From positions 1 through 36,009 of the forward strand of contig JAFTDJ010000008.1 in the NCBI GenBank assembly GCA_017454265.1: 36,009 nt of DNA. Direction: 5' to 3'. Position 1 is the first letter of the stretch, and each line of letters begins with the position of its first letter. Made by a program: the position numbers and the translations under genes. Of the stretch, positions 26,273-34,413 are shown piece by piece. Source of the DNA: Bacteroidales bacterium (lineage in GTDB: Bacteria > Bacteroidota > Bacteroidia > Bacteroidales > UBA932). The notes beneath the pieces are model-generated. The model made no database searches. It was not told the DNA's origin and was given only the letters and a program-made list of their open reading frames with translations.

Positions 26273-27517
26273 TCACTTGCAGCATCCAAGAAATAGAATA
26301 CTGCCAGTAGTCTTTTCTACAACGGCAAACAGGAAAGGCCTGTCGCAATGGAAATCAATCACGCTTCCATCACCTGTATTGCCGGTATCACGATAAGTAT
26401 AAGAAACGGCAGCCGCTTCCGTACCGCCTTCGTTTACGGAGATATTGGCAATATGCTTGATGCCGCTGATTTCAAATTTCGAATCCGACATTAAAGAAAA
26501 ATCTGCATGCTCGCCGAAAAGATGCCGTATGCCCACGGTTTGCAAAGATTCCTTCATGTCGAAAGCGGTATTGATTTCGAATTTGGGAAGCCACAGATTA
26601 ACGCGGGAAGACTTTAACCGGGAATACATCTCAGCCCATTTCACACCATCAAGAGACGACAGGACCTGCTTTGTGGAGACACCCTCATCAGGAAGAATCA
26701 GCGCCATCTCAAAAAACTTCGAATACGGAACGGTCAGGGTGCTATAAGTACTTGATTTGCAATAAGCAAAAGCGTCTGTTGCACTCATCATGCTCACCAT
26801 ACGGTCGCCGAAGAGCGCGTCCCTTGTCGCGGCCTCCGCAAAAGGAGCTTTCCAAAAACCTTTGAAATACAATGCATTCAAGAAAATAGCAAATGAGGAC
26901 GGATCGACAGTATCCAGAATATGTGATATCCTGCTATGAGTTTTTTGATGTACCCAGTCGTTAATATATGCGGGGATATTTTCTGCCGAAAAACTTTTAC
27001 TGGCTATCTCGGCGCCATAACTCTCCTTGATACTGTTCCTGTAATTCTCTTTGATGGCAAATGCATTGTCTATTACAGCCAGGTCTGCTATTTCCAGGAC
27101 GTCTTTATCTGATTCTGAATGAACGCAATAATTCATTAAATCACTGCAAAAGGCGTTCAGTTGCTGCTGACCGGCAGCATCGTAACCCAAAGCATTCAGG
27201 ATTTCTGCCCGGGTCTCGCCAGCAGCCCCCTCAGACAGCATTCCTAGCAAATAGGCGACGCTGACAGGAGAGAAGACATACCCATCATCCGCGAAATCGT
27301 TATTCTTTGCCAAGTTAAAGGCAAAAGTATTGATTTTTGCCAGCTGAATCTGCTCTGTGGAAGTCAAGACAGACTCTGCATCATAGACCAGATTATTATA
27401 ATCCGGGGCGGAGTAATCTTCTGTTGTAGAATCCCCTGTGATTCGGGCTTCGTTGCACCCTAAAGCGCACAATGCAACAGAGAATAAAATTACACATTTA
27501 AATAATCTCGAATCCAT
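26273..27517 (-). CDS. Serpin lipoprotein (protease inhibitor), paired with the C10 peptidase upstream
   Basis: The 414-residue protein starts MDSRLFKCVILFSVALCALGC, a lipoprotein signal, then a full serpin fold. Typical signatures are VFSPVSVAYLLGMLSEGAAG (residues 80-100), FLNALYFKGFWKAPF and the C-terminal DRPFLFAVVEKTTGSILFLG. The hinge GTEAAAVS begins at about Gly365, matching inhibitory serpins (small residues at P15-P9), so it should be able to trap proteases. Standard counting puts P1 near residue 379, in the segment YRDTGNTGDG, but the loop is longer than in animal serpins, so P1 is uncertain. The start at 27517 lies 20 nt inside the end of the C10 peptidase gene, so the two are translationally coupled. 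Known Bacteroidota serpins such as miropin inhibit serine and cysteine proteases. Confidence 0.92.
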   Translation of the reverse strand: MDSRLFKCVILFSVALCALGCNEARITGDSTTEDYSAPDYNNLVYDAESVLTSTEQIQLAKINTFAFNLAKNNDFADDGYVFSPVSVAYLLGMLSEGAAGETRAEILNALGYDAAGQQQLNAFCSDLMNYCVHSESDKDVLEIADLAVIDNAFAIKENYRNSIKESYGAEIASKSFSAENIPAYINDWVHQKTHSRISHILDTVDPSSFAIFLNALYFKGFWKAPFAEAATRDALFGDRMVSMMSATDAFAYCKSSTYSTLTVPYSKFFEMALILPDEGVSTKQVLSSLDGVKWAEMYSRLKSSRVNLWLPKFEINTAFDMKESLQTVGIRHLFGEHADFSLMSDSKFEISGIKHIANISVNEGGTEAAAVSYTYRDTGNTGDGSVIDFHCDRPFLFAVVEKTTGSILFLGCCK

Positions 27518-28880
27518 ATACCAGATAACGTTTAGATGAATAATTACTATAATGATCAAGTGTCACCACCCAGCTAGTGAATAGATTATACCAAATTGTA
27601 GAACCATTTATAGAGTCACCTTTCCCATTATACCCCCAATTAACCGCCACAAAAGTCGAATTCTCATTTTGATAAGAATATGAAACATGGTCGGGTAATT
27701 GACCAGGTTGAATAATCCCATCAAGCCCTGTAAAATAATACTCTGTTGTCGTACGTATGGAGATATTTCGATAATTATACCCATCAACGACTACACAATG
27801 GCCAGATGAATTGTCTTGATAAGCCAATGACATTATAACCGGAAGTTGGTTCTCATATATCTGTTCTTCAAAAATAGTCGCCATGTCATCAATTGGCTCA
27901 TTGCTCAAAAGAAGATTATACCCTTGACACGAAATACCATAATTCGGGAAAACAGAAACAGCATCAGAAGTATAAGCATAAGTTCCATCAGCATAGTAAT
28001 CAGCTTGATATAAACAACCAAGATGCACCATTAGCGTAGAAACACTACCTGCACCATAAACCACGGTGCTATCCAAAGGCATATCATCCCATACATCTTC
28101 TGATTCGTTAAGAAATACAACATTTCCAGGGCACGTAAGATTTACGTAACTGTTGTTCGGAGCATATGCTACCGTATATGCATTACTGAACGATGAAGAC
28201 GGGACATCCCATAAACTATGCAAATAATATAGTACCTGCGCTGAAGCAACCGGGACGCACCCAGTCTCACACCTACTGGATAAGGTATAATCCGTGAATG
28301 GTGCATATTGGTTCCAGGGACTCCGAAGTCCCCACTTTGTACTCATAAGATGGTCTTGATATCTTACATCATAAAGAAGGGTATCAACAGTACGGACTCT
28401 TACGATAGTAACATCAATAGAATCAACTCGTGACCTGTTTCTCCAAGAGTCAGAAAAAAACTCAGGAGATGTAAAGTGACTGTCGTTGATTATATCTGAC
28501 ATACCTGAACATAATTTGCTAAAAAAGTCCGAGCTTGCCAGATTTGAATATAAATCGCGTACAGAAATATTACCGGTTTCTCCATAGGCGAAAACCCTGG
28601 GCACTCTGAGATCTGCAGACAACAATTCCCAGCCATTATCATAATTTGCTAAATACATTACTGTATCTCCAGCTTCGATTATAGGTTCAACTGAAATGCT
28701 ATTGGCTTTTGTTGGGGGTAATTGTTTGATAGTCTGAAAATAGTCTAGCAAATCTGCTTTTGTCACCCTATTTGAAATACTGACGCCGGTCTTCTCAAAA
28801 GCATAATTATAAAGATGGTCCTGCTTAGAGCAAGATACTAAAACCAGGATCACAACAATTATGATTGAAATTTTCGACAT
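27498..28880 (-). CDS. C10-family (SpeB/streptopain-like) cysteine peptidase lipoprotein
   Basis: The 460-residue protein has a lipoprotein signal (MSKISIIIVVILVLVSC, Cys17), a SpeB-type inhibitory propeptide (about 35-100, VMYLANYDNGWELLSAD), and a C10 catalytic domain. Catalytic Cys208 lies in ETGCVPVASAQ and His361 in SSGHCVVVDGY; the NWGYNG motif at 414-419 supplies the conserved Asn/Trp region. It should be made as an inactive precursor and matured by removal of the propeptide. The start at 28880 is chosen for the signal peptide; a TACCTTTG box ends 9 nt upstream, so it has its own promoter besides any readthrough from the serpin gene before it. The serpin gene that follows starts inside its 3' end. 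Confidence 0.92.
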   Translation of the reverse strand: MSKISIIIVVILVLVSCSKQDHLYNYAFEKTGVSISNRVTKADLLDYFQTIKQLPPTKANSISVEPIIEAGDTVMYLANYDNGWELLSADLRVPRVFAYGETGNISVRDLYSNLASSDFFSKLCSGMSDIINDSHFTSPEFFSDSWRNRSRVDSIDVTIVRVRTVDTLLYDVRYQDHLMSTKWGLRSPWNQYAPFTDYTLSSRCETGCVPVASAQVLYYLHSLWDVPSSSFSNAYTVAYAPNNSYVNLTCPGNVVFLNESEDVWDDMPLDSTVVYGAGSVSTLMVHLGCLYQADYYADGTYAYTSDAVSVFPNYGISCQGYNLLLSNEPIDDMATIFEEQIYENQLPVIMSLAYQDNSSGHCVVVDGYNYRNISIRTTTEYYFTGLDGIIQPGQLPDHVSYSYQNENSTFVAVNWGYNGKGDSINGSTIWYNLFTSWVVTLDHYSNYSSKRYLVYGFEII

Positions 28881-28889
28881 CGCTAAAAG

Positions 28890-28897
28890 CAAAGGTA
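28890..28897 (-). promoter_or_regulatory. -7 promoter element TACCTTTG of the second C10 peptidase
   Basis: An exact TAnnTTTG match on the minus strand, 9 nt before the ATG at 28880, in the 44-nt gap after the upstream serpin. Confidence 0.5.
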
Positions 28898-28924
28898 AAA
28901 AAATATGAATGGAAATATAGTATA

Positions 28925-30268
28925 CTACTTATAGCTCCCGAGGAAGAGAATTGCACCTGTGGAATTCTGTCGGATAATGTAAATAAACGGCCTGTTGCAA
29001 GTGAAGTAAACCGGTGCGTCGGGATCGTTCTCGTAATAATTGCCTGCCGGAAACTCATAAGAAATGGCTGCTGCCTCGGCACCGGATTCGTCAAAACTGA
29101 TCTTGGCTAGTTGCTCTATATTCACAGTATCGTAGCTTCTAGTCGTCATATTCGACAAGTCGGGTGATGAAAACAGAGCATTTATCCCCAGGGCCGGGAG
29201 TATGTCGTTGTAATTGACCCTGGTTGAGGCAACAAATTTCGGCATGCTCAGGATAACATATCTGTAAGTGGTGTTGTCCAGCGCTTCAGAGAATTCTTTT
29301 TCGTTAAGACTCTTAATGAGATAGTCTGCGCCATTATTAGTTGGCGGAAGCAGTATGTCCAATTCAAAGTCTCCCGCCTTTGGAGCTGAACCGGGAGCAA
29401 GGAACGAGCCAAATGGGTATCGCACCAGCTTAAATCTGCCGGTTTCGGTATATCGAACGTAGGGCTTGTCCATAGATTTCATCATCTGGACCTTTTTGGT
29501 CCGTCCGTCAGGCATCTTGAAATCTGAAGGAGAGGCCGGATTGAACGGAAATTCCCATACAGCATTGAAATATAGCGAGTTCAGAATGATGTTGTCTATG
29601 CCGTCCGGAAACTGATCGAACACTTTTTCGATAACACCGCGGGTCTGTTTTTTTGCCCATCCATTAATGAATAGAGCTATATCTTCATTGGCAAAGTCTT
29701 TATTGAAAACTAATGCGTCGTAATAATTCTTTACTTGCTTTTTATAACTTTCGAGCATAGGGAAGCTATTGTCTGCCACGACAATGTTGGCAAAATCCAG
29801 GGCTTCTCCATCCATGATGCCTTTTTTGGAAACGGCTATAAAATCCCGGAAAAACCGGTTTACTTCTGCCTGCTCATTTCTTTTCATATTCAGGGCAGCA
29901 CATATTTCATTGCGTGTTTCTCCTGCAGAGCCGGAAGACACCATCCCAAGCAATATGGACATACTGATGGGAGAAAAAACAAAACCTTCGTCTGAAGCAA
30001 TTATACCCGCAATATCAAATGCAAAGTCATTAAGCCCGGAAACCAGCTTATTGTCCGGCTCGGAAAGACTGGAAGGAGCGCCTTCAGCCAAAAAAGAATA
30101 ATCGGAGCTATACTCGCCGTCGGTATCCGTGGTTTCTCCAGGCGTATCAGGGAGATCTGAGGGCACCTCGTTCTCTACGCCGATAAGTTCCATCTTAATG
30201 CCATCACAAGAAGACAGTGCAAATAAAGACAGCACTAAAATTGCAATATTTAAAACTATTCCTTTCAT
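28925..30268 (-). CDS. Serpin lipoprotein (second paralogue)
   Basis: The 447-residue protein has a lipoprotein signal (LFALSSC, Cys21), an acidic, Pro/Thr-rich linker (about 28-65) that may hold the domain away from the membrane, and a serpin fold with FVFSPISMSILLGMVSSGSA and ILNSLYFNAVWEFPF. The hinge GAEAAAIS starts at Gly396, compatible with an inhibitory serpin. By standard counting P1 is near Asn410 in PAGNYYEND, different from the other serpin of the cluster, so the two are likely to have different targets; the extended loop makes the exact P1 uncertain. It starts 21 nt after the interrupted C10 gene with no promoter box of its own, so it probably depends on that gene's transcript. 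Confidence 0.92.
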   Translation of the reverse strand: MKGIVLNIAILVLSLFALSSCDGIKMELIGVENEVPSDLPDTPGETTDTDGEYSSDYSFLAEGAPSSLSEPDNKLVSGLNDFAFDIAGIIASDEGFVFSPISMSILLGMVSSGSAGETRNEICAALNMKRNEQAEVNRFFRDFIAVSKKGIMDGEALDFANIVVADNSFPMLESYKKQVKNYYDALVFNKDFANEDIALFINGWAKKQTRGVIEKVFDQFPDGIDNIILNSLYFNAVWEFPFNPASPSDFKMPDGRTKKVQMMKSMDKPYVRYTETGRFKLVRYPFGSFLAPGSAPKAGDFELDILLPPTNNGADYLIKSLNEKEFSEALDNTTYRYVILSMPKFVASTRVNYNDILPALGINALFSSPDLSNMTTRSYDTVNIEQLAKISFDESGAEAAAISYEFPAGNYYENDPDAPVYFTCNRPFIYIIRQNSTGAILFLGSYK

Positions 30269-30289
30269 AAGTCTGACAATTTATGAGCG

Positions 30290-31699
30290 TTAATATGTTA
30301 AACCGTGAATAATAGAGCGGGGAGAATAATCGTAAGTTAAACCAAGAAGCCAATTATTGTAGACGTTGTACCAAATGGGTGAATTAAGAATGCTGTCATA
30401 AAGGCCGTTCCACCCCCAGTTGATTGCTACATACCGCTGCTCTTCAAATTGGTTTCCTGCGACAATCTTTGTTTCTATTGGTTCAAAACCAGGAACAACA
30501 ACACCATTTTCATCGACAAAATATAGGCCATACTGGGCATCTTCACGGTATTTTTGGTATGAATAGCCGTCAATAACTGCCACGTGACCACTCAAACTAC
30601 CTGTAACTGTATTATCGCACAATAATGACACGATTATTGGTAATTCGTCCGAATAAACATCTTGTTCGCAAGCTGATATGAGTGCTTGTGTATTATTAAC
30701 TATGCTTGTTGTCTGACCGGTGATTTAAAAAAGGGATAAAAGTGACGGAATCATACCAAACCATCCAGTCGCGGCGCCTTGCCTGCGAAAAACGGCATGA
30801 TGTTTATGGCCCAGATATAGTAGGAAAGCCCCAACATTTTCTATTCCTGTGCTGTCACTCGAGGTAAGCGCCAAACTATCCCAGTTATCTTCAGAAATAT
30901 CGTAGAAACTAACATCACCGTCTAGTAAGACCATACCAGGTTCATTGGAAGGAACATAAGCGCTACATGCGGCATCGGAGCAAATCCCGACAGGCATCTC
31001 GTAAACATCATGAAGGTACTTGAGAGTTTGACCTACCGCAACCATCACGCAACCGCTAAAACAATGAGTAGTCAAAGTTGAATCAGTATACGGAGAGTAC
31101 TGATTCCACGGTGGGTCCATACCCCAATGAGTTTCGAGGAGATGGTTTTGTACTCTATTTTCTACTAGTGTCATTACTGAGTGCTCAAATACCCATGCAA
31201 GATGGGTAAGAATAACAGTGTCTCTGTTTGATGTTGCATCAATCCACGAATCAGAGATACCATCAGGAGGTGTTATTCTACTATCGTTTTTCAGATTGAG
31301 TAATCCGTCTGAAAGTTTGTTAAACAGCTCATCACTTTTAGCATTATTCTTGAGATTTGATACTGTTGTATTGCCATCATCGCTCTTTATCAATACTCGT
31401 GGTGCTCTCCTGTCTGCAGACAAAAGTTCCCATCCCTTTTCATAATTCACCAGAAACATAACAGTGTCAGAACCATTCAAGACCGGCTGTATTGAAATAG
31501 TTTGACTTTTCGTTGAAGGGATGCATTTAACGTTGTAGAGGTAGTCATTAATATCGGATATACGTACACTATATTCATTGCTCTTTTCAGAACCGAGAAG
31601 AGGACTACTACAATCATATTTTTTGCACGAAGCGAAGGCAGCCAGGAAAACAGCTGAAAGCACAAATGATCTTCTAATAAACAAAGCTGGTAAACTCAT
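30290..31699 (-). pseudogene. C10-family cysteine peptidase interrupted by one in-frame stop codon
   Basis: A single reading frame of 469 codons encodes a lipoprotein signal (MSLPALFIRRSFVLSAVFLA, then AFASC, Cys25), a SpeB propeptide (about 45-105, MFLVNYEKGWELLSADRR), catalytic Cys217 (FSGCVMVAVGQ), His372 (LSGHVAVIDGY) and Asn427 (INWGWNG). Codon 325 (30727-30725) is TAA, between the Cys and His halves, in the context CTTTTTTAAATC. Both parts stay in the same frame and align along their length with the intact paralogue at 27498-28880, so this is a substitution rather than an indel. As written, the peptide would lack the His and be inactive; readthrough or recent nonsense mutation are the alternatives. 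It heads the peptidase/serpin array. Confidence 0.85.
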
Positions 31700-31729
31700 G
31701 TCGCAAAATAATAAAAAAAACAATAAAAG

Positions 31730-31737
31730 CAAAACTA
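31730..31737 (-). promoter_or_regulatory. -7 promoter element TAGTTTTG in front of the interrupted C10 gene
   Basis: An exact TAnnTTTG match on the minus strand, 30 nt before the ATG at 31699, in the 93-nt gap after the small exported protein gene. Confidence 0.45.
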
Positions 31738-31792
31738 CAATAATACTTAGACACAGGCTCTACTGAACTTAAATGAAAGGTTACAACGTGTG

Positions 31793-32170
31793 TCACCAAA
31801 ATGCAAATTCACCATAATACACTGCTCCATACGGCAGTGTGATTTGCACAGTATAATCGCCGGAACTCGATAAAGACAAACCGTCAGGGATTGATGATAT
31901 ATACACCTCCTCATTACTAATTTCACCGGTACTCGTATTTACCAGAACAACATCGGCCTCAGTAACAATTGTGTTGGACGTAAAGAAAATACTGTTAGCA
32001 GATCTAATTACAAAGCATTGGACAGGTACGTGCGAAGGAGCGTGCGGGATAGTCCCTGGCGGAGGTGTAGGACCATAGAGCGGAACGTCATCAACAATCT
32101 GTCTGGAAGCGGTAAGGCAGAGTGAAAAGAGTGAAAGGAGTAAAATGACGGATTTCTGTAAAGAATTCAT
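31793..32170 (-). CDS. Small exported protein, DUF3244-like
   Basis: The 125-residue protein has a signal peptide (MNSLQKSVILLLSLFSLCLT), a Pro-rich stretch (YGPTPPPGTIPHAP) and a C-terminal beta-sandwich-like domain (about 50-125) with the pattern VVLVNTSTGEISNEEVYI and GDYTVQITLPYGAVYYGEF. This resembles the small exported DUF3244 proteins of Bacteroidales, which are of unknown function; the resemblance is by pattern only. The start at 32170 is chosen for the signal peptide and a TACTTTTG box 26 nt upstream; longer in-frame starts would place non-signal sequence in front. It is first in the minus-strand array of peptidases and serpins, so it may be an accessory partner of that module. Confidence 0.7.
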   Translation of the reverse strand: MNSLQKSVILLLSLFSLCLTASRQIVDDVPLYGPTPPPGTIPHAPSHVPVQCFVIRSANSIFFTSNTIVTEADVVLVNTSTGEISNEEVYISSIPDGLSLSSSGDYTVQITLPYGAVYYGEFAFW

Positions 32171-32196
32171 ATTTTGAAATATAGTCAGGCTCTGAG

Positions 32197-32204
32197 CAAA
32201 AGTA
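32197..32204 (-). promoter_or_regulatory. -7 promoter element TACTTTTG of the DUF3244-like gene and array
   Basis: An exact TAnnTTTG match on the minus strand, 26 nt before the ATG at 32170. It is the same octamer as the divergent regulator promoter at 32434-32441. Confidence 0.5.
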
Positions 32205-32409
32205 AAGAAAATATTGGCCCGGACATATCTGAAACTAAAATTTGATGTTGCAAGAAGAGTTCTCAGGTAAAAGGCTATATAGCTGTAAATCAAGCAAATA
32301 AAAAAAATCGTTGATAATCGCCCCATCCTGTTCAAAAACCTACAACACGCTCATAATGAGACATTTACCCTAATGCAACAAAAAATAGATTGTCCTCCGG
32401 TTCCCCATC

Positions 32410-32441
32410 TTGTCAACATGCAGGCATTTTTGCTACTTTTG
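32410..32441 (+). promoter_or_regulatory. Promoter of the TPR-HTH regulator (TTG, 21-nt spacer, TACTTTTG)
   Basis: TTG at 32410-32412 and TACTTTTG at 32434-32441 are 21 nt apart, close to the spacing of the Bacteroidota housekeeping promoter. Only 3 nt separate the -7 box from the ATG at 32445, so the transcript should be leaderless or almost so. Confidence 0.55.
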
Positions 32442-32444
32442 CAT

Positions 32445-34112
32445 ATGAAAAATCAATATCCACTAATAGCCTTTTTCTTGCTGGTGGTGTCATCTTGCAA
32501 CAACTACAATAACGCCCTGCTAGCTGACGCATCATCTGTTTTGGATACCCGGCCAGACAGCGCGTTGTTGATTATCTCGAAGGTTGATACCTCAAAGTTC
32601 CACAGCTCAAAACAATTCGCAAAGTACGAATTGCTAAAGGCTATGGCAATAGACAAGTGCTACATTGACACTACCGACATATCGATAATGGCACACGCAC
32701 AGCACTATTACCAAAACCACGGGGAGAGAAAGGACAGGATGCTGTCTCGCTACTATTATGGCAGGCTGCTGTATAATTCCAACAGTATGGACAATGCGCT
32801 GGAATACTTTCTGGACGCTCTCAACTATTCCGACGAAAATGACCCCAAGATGATGGGGATGATACATGCTCTGTTATCTGCTGTGTATAGAAACAATTAT
32901 GACTCTGGCAATGAGCTGAAGCATCAAGAAAAGGCTCTGGACTATTTTAGCAAGTTCGGAAATCCCCTTTACATTGAGCAGGCAACACTAAATTTGGGCA
33001 GTGCATTCCACAATAACCGTTTTTTTGACAAAGCGGACAGCCTGTATTCCTTAATTCCTGAGAGCAGCCCATATTATAAGGCTACAGTACTTGAACGGGC
33101 TTTTAACAAAATCACAGATGACTTGCGAGACCCATCAAACGTACACGATGCAATTGGTTATTTTGAAGAGGCAGAGCATCTGGAAGTAGTCTTTCCATAC
33201 GAGAATATGTATCAATTCGCCCTCGCATTGAATCTTTCCGGCAATTCAGCCAGATCTGAGAGCATAATAAAGCGCTTCAGAATTGAGCCCTCAGAATGCA
33301 ATGTGAACGAAGCGTATTGGCTTTACCGGTACTTCACGGCAGTTGGTAACAAAAGCAAAGCATTTGACTATTTTGAAGCTTATGCAACCAAACGTGAGGA
33401 AACCGTAAAAAAGCAGTTGACACAGTCTCTACAAAAAACCGAGGCGAATTATTACCGTAAACAAACCGAACTTTCAAAGTTAAATGAGAAAAGGACCAGG
33501 AATCAATTGATTGGAGCAGGAATAATTGCAATCATCTTCTTTTTCGTTGTAATAATTGTGACGCAACGCCAAAAGATTAAAATTCAGAAAGAGCGCTCCG
33601 AAGTGTTAGCCAGATTAAATGAAACTCAAAGACTACTGGCTCTCTACAAGACACAAGAAGACGAACTGCAAGAAACCCACGATTCCATTATGAAACTTCA
33701 AGTGGCGTTTACACACATATATAAGCGGCAGTTTGTCAGAATTGGCAGACTCTATAACACAAACCTGGTTTTCTCCATGCAAACTGACCCGGGCAAGGAA
33801 GAGTATGTCAATATGGTCTCTTCGATACTTTCCGAGATAGAATCTGCCGAAAAAGGCAGTCACATATTCGAAGCCAGAATCGACAAGGACCTTGATAACA
33901 TAATGACTAAACTCAGAAGTGATTTCCCCGAATATACTGAGGACCAGTACCGGTTGTTATGCTATGTGATAGCCGGTTTCACAGACGCAAGCATAGCTAC
34001 AATTATGAACGAGAACAACAATACCATACGCTCCCGAAAGTCGCGACTGAAGAAGGAAATATTCAGCAGAACGACTCCCAACTCAAGCCTCTACCGTGCT
34101 TTTTTGACATAA
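32445..34112 (+). CDS. TPR / transmembrane / HTH regulator lipoprotein-type protein
   Basis: The 555-residue protein starts with a lipoprotein-like signal (MKNQYPLIAFFLLVVSSC, Cys18). A periplasmic TPR-like helical region (about 25-335) is followed by one membrane helix (about 352-373), a coiled coil (about 374-420) and a C-terminal helix-turn-helix (about 498-538, DQYRLLCYVIAGFTDASIAT and NNTIRSRKSRLKKEI) resembling LuxR or sigma region 4 type HTHs. This architecture is a Bacteroidota class of membrane-bound transcription regulators that read an envelope signal. It is divergent from the peptidase/serpin array across a 274-nt gap, so it is a good candidate for controlling that array. If Cys18 is lipidated, the protein would be tethered at both ends. 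Confidence 0.82.
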   Translation: MKNQYPLIAFFLLVVSSCNNYNNALLADASSVLDTRPDSALLIISKVDTSKFHSSKQFAKYELLKAMAIDKCYIDTTDISIMAHAQHYYQNHGERKDRMLSRYYYGRLLYNSNSMDNALEYFLDALNYSDENDPKMMGMIHALLSAVYRNNYDSGNELKHQEKALDYFSKFGNPLYIEQATLNLGSAFHNNRFFDKADSLYSLIPESSPYYKATVLERAFNKITDDLRDPSNVHDAIGYFEEAEHLEVVFPYENMYQFALALNLSGNSARSESIIKRFRIEPSECNVNEAYWLYRYFTAVGNKSKAFDYFEAYATKREETVKKQLTQSLQKTEANYYRKQTELSKLNEKRTRNQLIGAGIIAIIFFFVVIIVTQRQKIKIQKERSEVLARLNETQRLLALYKTQEDELQETHDSIMKLQVAFTHIYKRQFVRIGRLYNTNLVFSMQTDPGKEEYVNMVSSILSEIESAEKGSHIFEARIDKDLDNIMTKLRSDFPEYTEDQYRLLCYVIAGFTDASIATIMNENNNTIRSRKSRLKKEIFSRTTPNSSLYRAFLT

Positions 34113-34276
34113 AGCTTCTTGGCACTCTGGCAAATGATTCATATACGAAATTCTTTGCCATCCCGTGTCCGGGATTCGGCACCTTCAAGACCCCCCAGCG
34201 AGGTTTGCGTAGAAGCCGTACGTGAAGCGATAAGCGCAAAAAGAGGCTAAAACGGCCGTATATTCGCAGTGCCAGA

Positions 34277-34328
34277 TTCCGCCACTCTTCCCACTTGAAC
34301 AGCGTACCAGGGCGGAACTTTTATTTTA
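34277..34328 (+). terminator. Weak terminator candidate after the TPR-HTH gene
   Basis: A 7-bp stem TTCCGCC/GGCGGAA with a 27-nt loop is followed directly by CTTTTATTTT. The U-rich tail supports termination on the plus strand, but the loop is large and the stem short. Confidence 0.3.
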
Positions 34329-34361
34329 TATAGGGGGTGGGTATGGAGTACACGAAAAAAC

Positions 34362-34406
34362 TATCTATAATTTGCGGAATCGCCCTGAAAAATGGAGATT
34401 CCGCAA
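34362..34406. repeat. Left copy of the 23-bp ATPase-flanking repeat, with inverted partner
   Basis: Positions 34362-34384 are identical over 23 bp to 35860-35882. Within it TTGCGGAATC (34372-34381) forms an inverted repeat with GATTCCGCAA (34397-34406). It lies 8 nt beyond the ATPase stop codon. On the minus strand the hairpin is followed, after about ten bases, by a run of six T, so it might also act as a terminator. Confidence 0.85.
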
Positions 34407-34413
34407 GACATAA

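Larger units (their letters stand above)
34113..34413 (+). other. 301-nt intergenic region without a recognisable gene
   Basis: I see no coding region or tRNA. A hairpin (ATCCCG-TGTC-CGGGAT at 34160-34175, extended by TGCC/GGCA to 34156-34181) lies 43 nt after the regulator stop. A second, wide-loop stem TTCCGCC/GGCGGAA (34277-34283 with 34311-34317) is followed by CTTTTATTTT and could weakly end plus-strand transcripts. The right end holds the repeat that brackets the ATPase gene. Confidence 0.5.

Noticed and set aside
30632-30724. Frameshift as the cause of the interrupted C10 gene
   Set aside because: The two parts are in the same frame (31699 minus 30631 is a multiple of three), and the 30 codons between them align to the paralogue, so only a nonsense codon is needed.
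34113-34361. Possible tRNA or small RNA in the gap after the TPR-HTH gene
   Set aside because: Hairpins exist, but no cloverleaf, anticodon arm or T-loop could be assembled and no promoter box precedes them.
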